From positions 37,863 to 70,874 of the forward strand of contig QKYT01000332.1 of the NCBI GenBank assembly GCA_003550305.1: a stretch of 33,012 bases of DNA, written 5' to 3'. Below, piece after piece: positions 32,831 through 33,012 of this stretch (within the stretch, counting starts at the first letter, position 1; every line of letters begins with the position of its first letter). Origin of the DNA: Glomus cerebriforme. Taxonomy: Eukaryota; Glomeromycota; Glomeromycetes; Glomerales; Glomeraceae. Under the pieces are notes generated by a model, which searched no databases, had not been told where the DNA came from, and worked only from the letters and a program-made list of their open reading frames with translations. Position numbers and translations under genes: made by a program.

Positions 32831-32980
32831 TCAGTTCAGTTCAGTTTAGTATTTGCTAAAACCGATACTGAACTGAAATTATTGGTATCAGTATCAGTAA
32901 TTTACTGAAACATTCAGTTCAATTTTTGACCAAACTGATACCGGTCGATAAATACCGAAAACTGAACTGATTTACCAATT
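32825..32980. repeat. Cluster of CAGTTCAGT / ACTGAACTG motifs
   Basis: Alternating copies and complements of one short word: TCAGTTCAGTTCAGTTTAG, GATACTGAACTGAA, GGTATCAGTATCAGTAA, ACTGAAACATTCAGTTCAA, CTGATACCGG, AACTGAACTGA. The outer copies are in inverted orientation, so the stretch can fold on itself. It looks like a miniature repeat element or degenerate short-motif satellite. It nearly reaches the window end. Confidence 0.7.
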
Positions 32981-33012
32981 TTTTTTGTAAAAAACTTGTA
33001 TTAATTAGACCT

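Overview
This window reads as AT-rich nuclear DNA of a fungus. It has short introns of about 60-165 nt with GTAAGT/GTATGT-type donors, codons that strongly prefer A/T at the third position, F-box/LRR, SPRY and SAM-NYN genes, and a dense load of decayed DNA transposons. The mix of gene and transposon families resembles arbuscular-mycorrhizal fungi (Glomeromycotina, Rhizophagus-like). That placement is an inference from recalled family resemblance and was not searched.

Layout. 1-3360: a decayed hAT transposase (minus) disrupted by two copies, in opposite orientation, of one non-autonomous hAT-like element; one copy has a recognisable 8-bp target duplication. About 3840-4330 (possibly to 4866): a broken ORF of unknown function. 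5026-6379: an apparently intact three-exon gene whose product combines SAM, NYN nuclease and RRM-like segments. 6856-8509: a complete but dead Tc1-like DD34E element with a TA target duplication. 8510-11070: AT-rich DNA with a 157-bp scrap of a MULE. 11071-11733: a single-C2-domain gene (minus) with a probable 9-nt microexon. 12864-14029: a six-exon SPRY gene (minus). 15105-16806: a divergent F-box/leucine-rich-repeat gene (plus) with a terminal intron. 18344-22652: a complete 18-exon DIS3/RRP44 exosome nuclease gene (minus) with all four PIN and all four RNB acidic residues. 23370-24020: a Helitron-like remnant. 25040-25640: an internally deleted MULE/FAR1 remnant (minus). 26880-29690: a larger dead MULE (plus). 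30488-32830: a long decayed ORF of unknown family. 32820-33012: a cluster of CAGTTCAGT-type repeats.

The intact genes share no obvious pathway. Two of them, DIS3 and SAM-NYN-RRM, encode predicted RNA nucleases: the first is a core housekeeping enzyme and the second looks like a lineage-specific RNA regulator. The transposons are all broken, mostly by stop codons that fit C-to-T or G-to-A changes.

Most useful second looks: the SAM-NYN-RRM architecture, the 9-nt microexon that supplies the canonical SDPYV of the C2 domain, the non-autonomous hAT-like element built from roughly 146-bp hairpin modules, and the F-box intron whose retention makes the stop codon. All exon models were built by eye from splice consensus and family resemblance, without transcript data.
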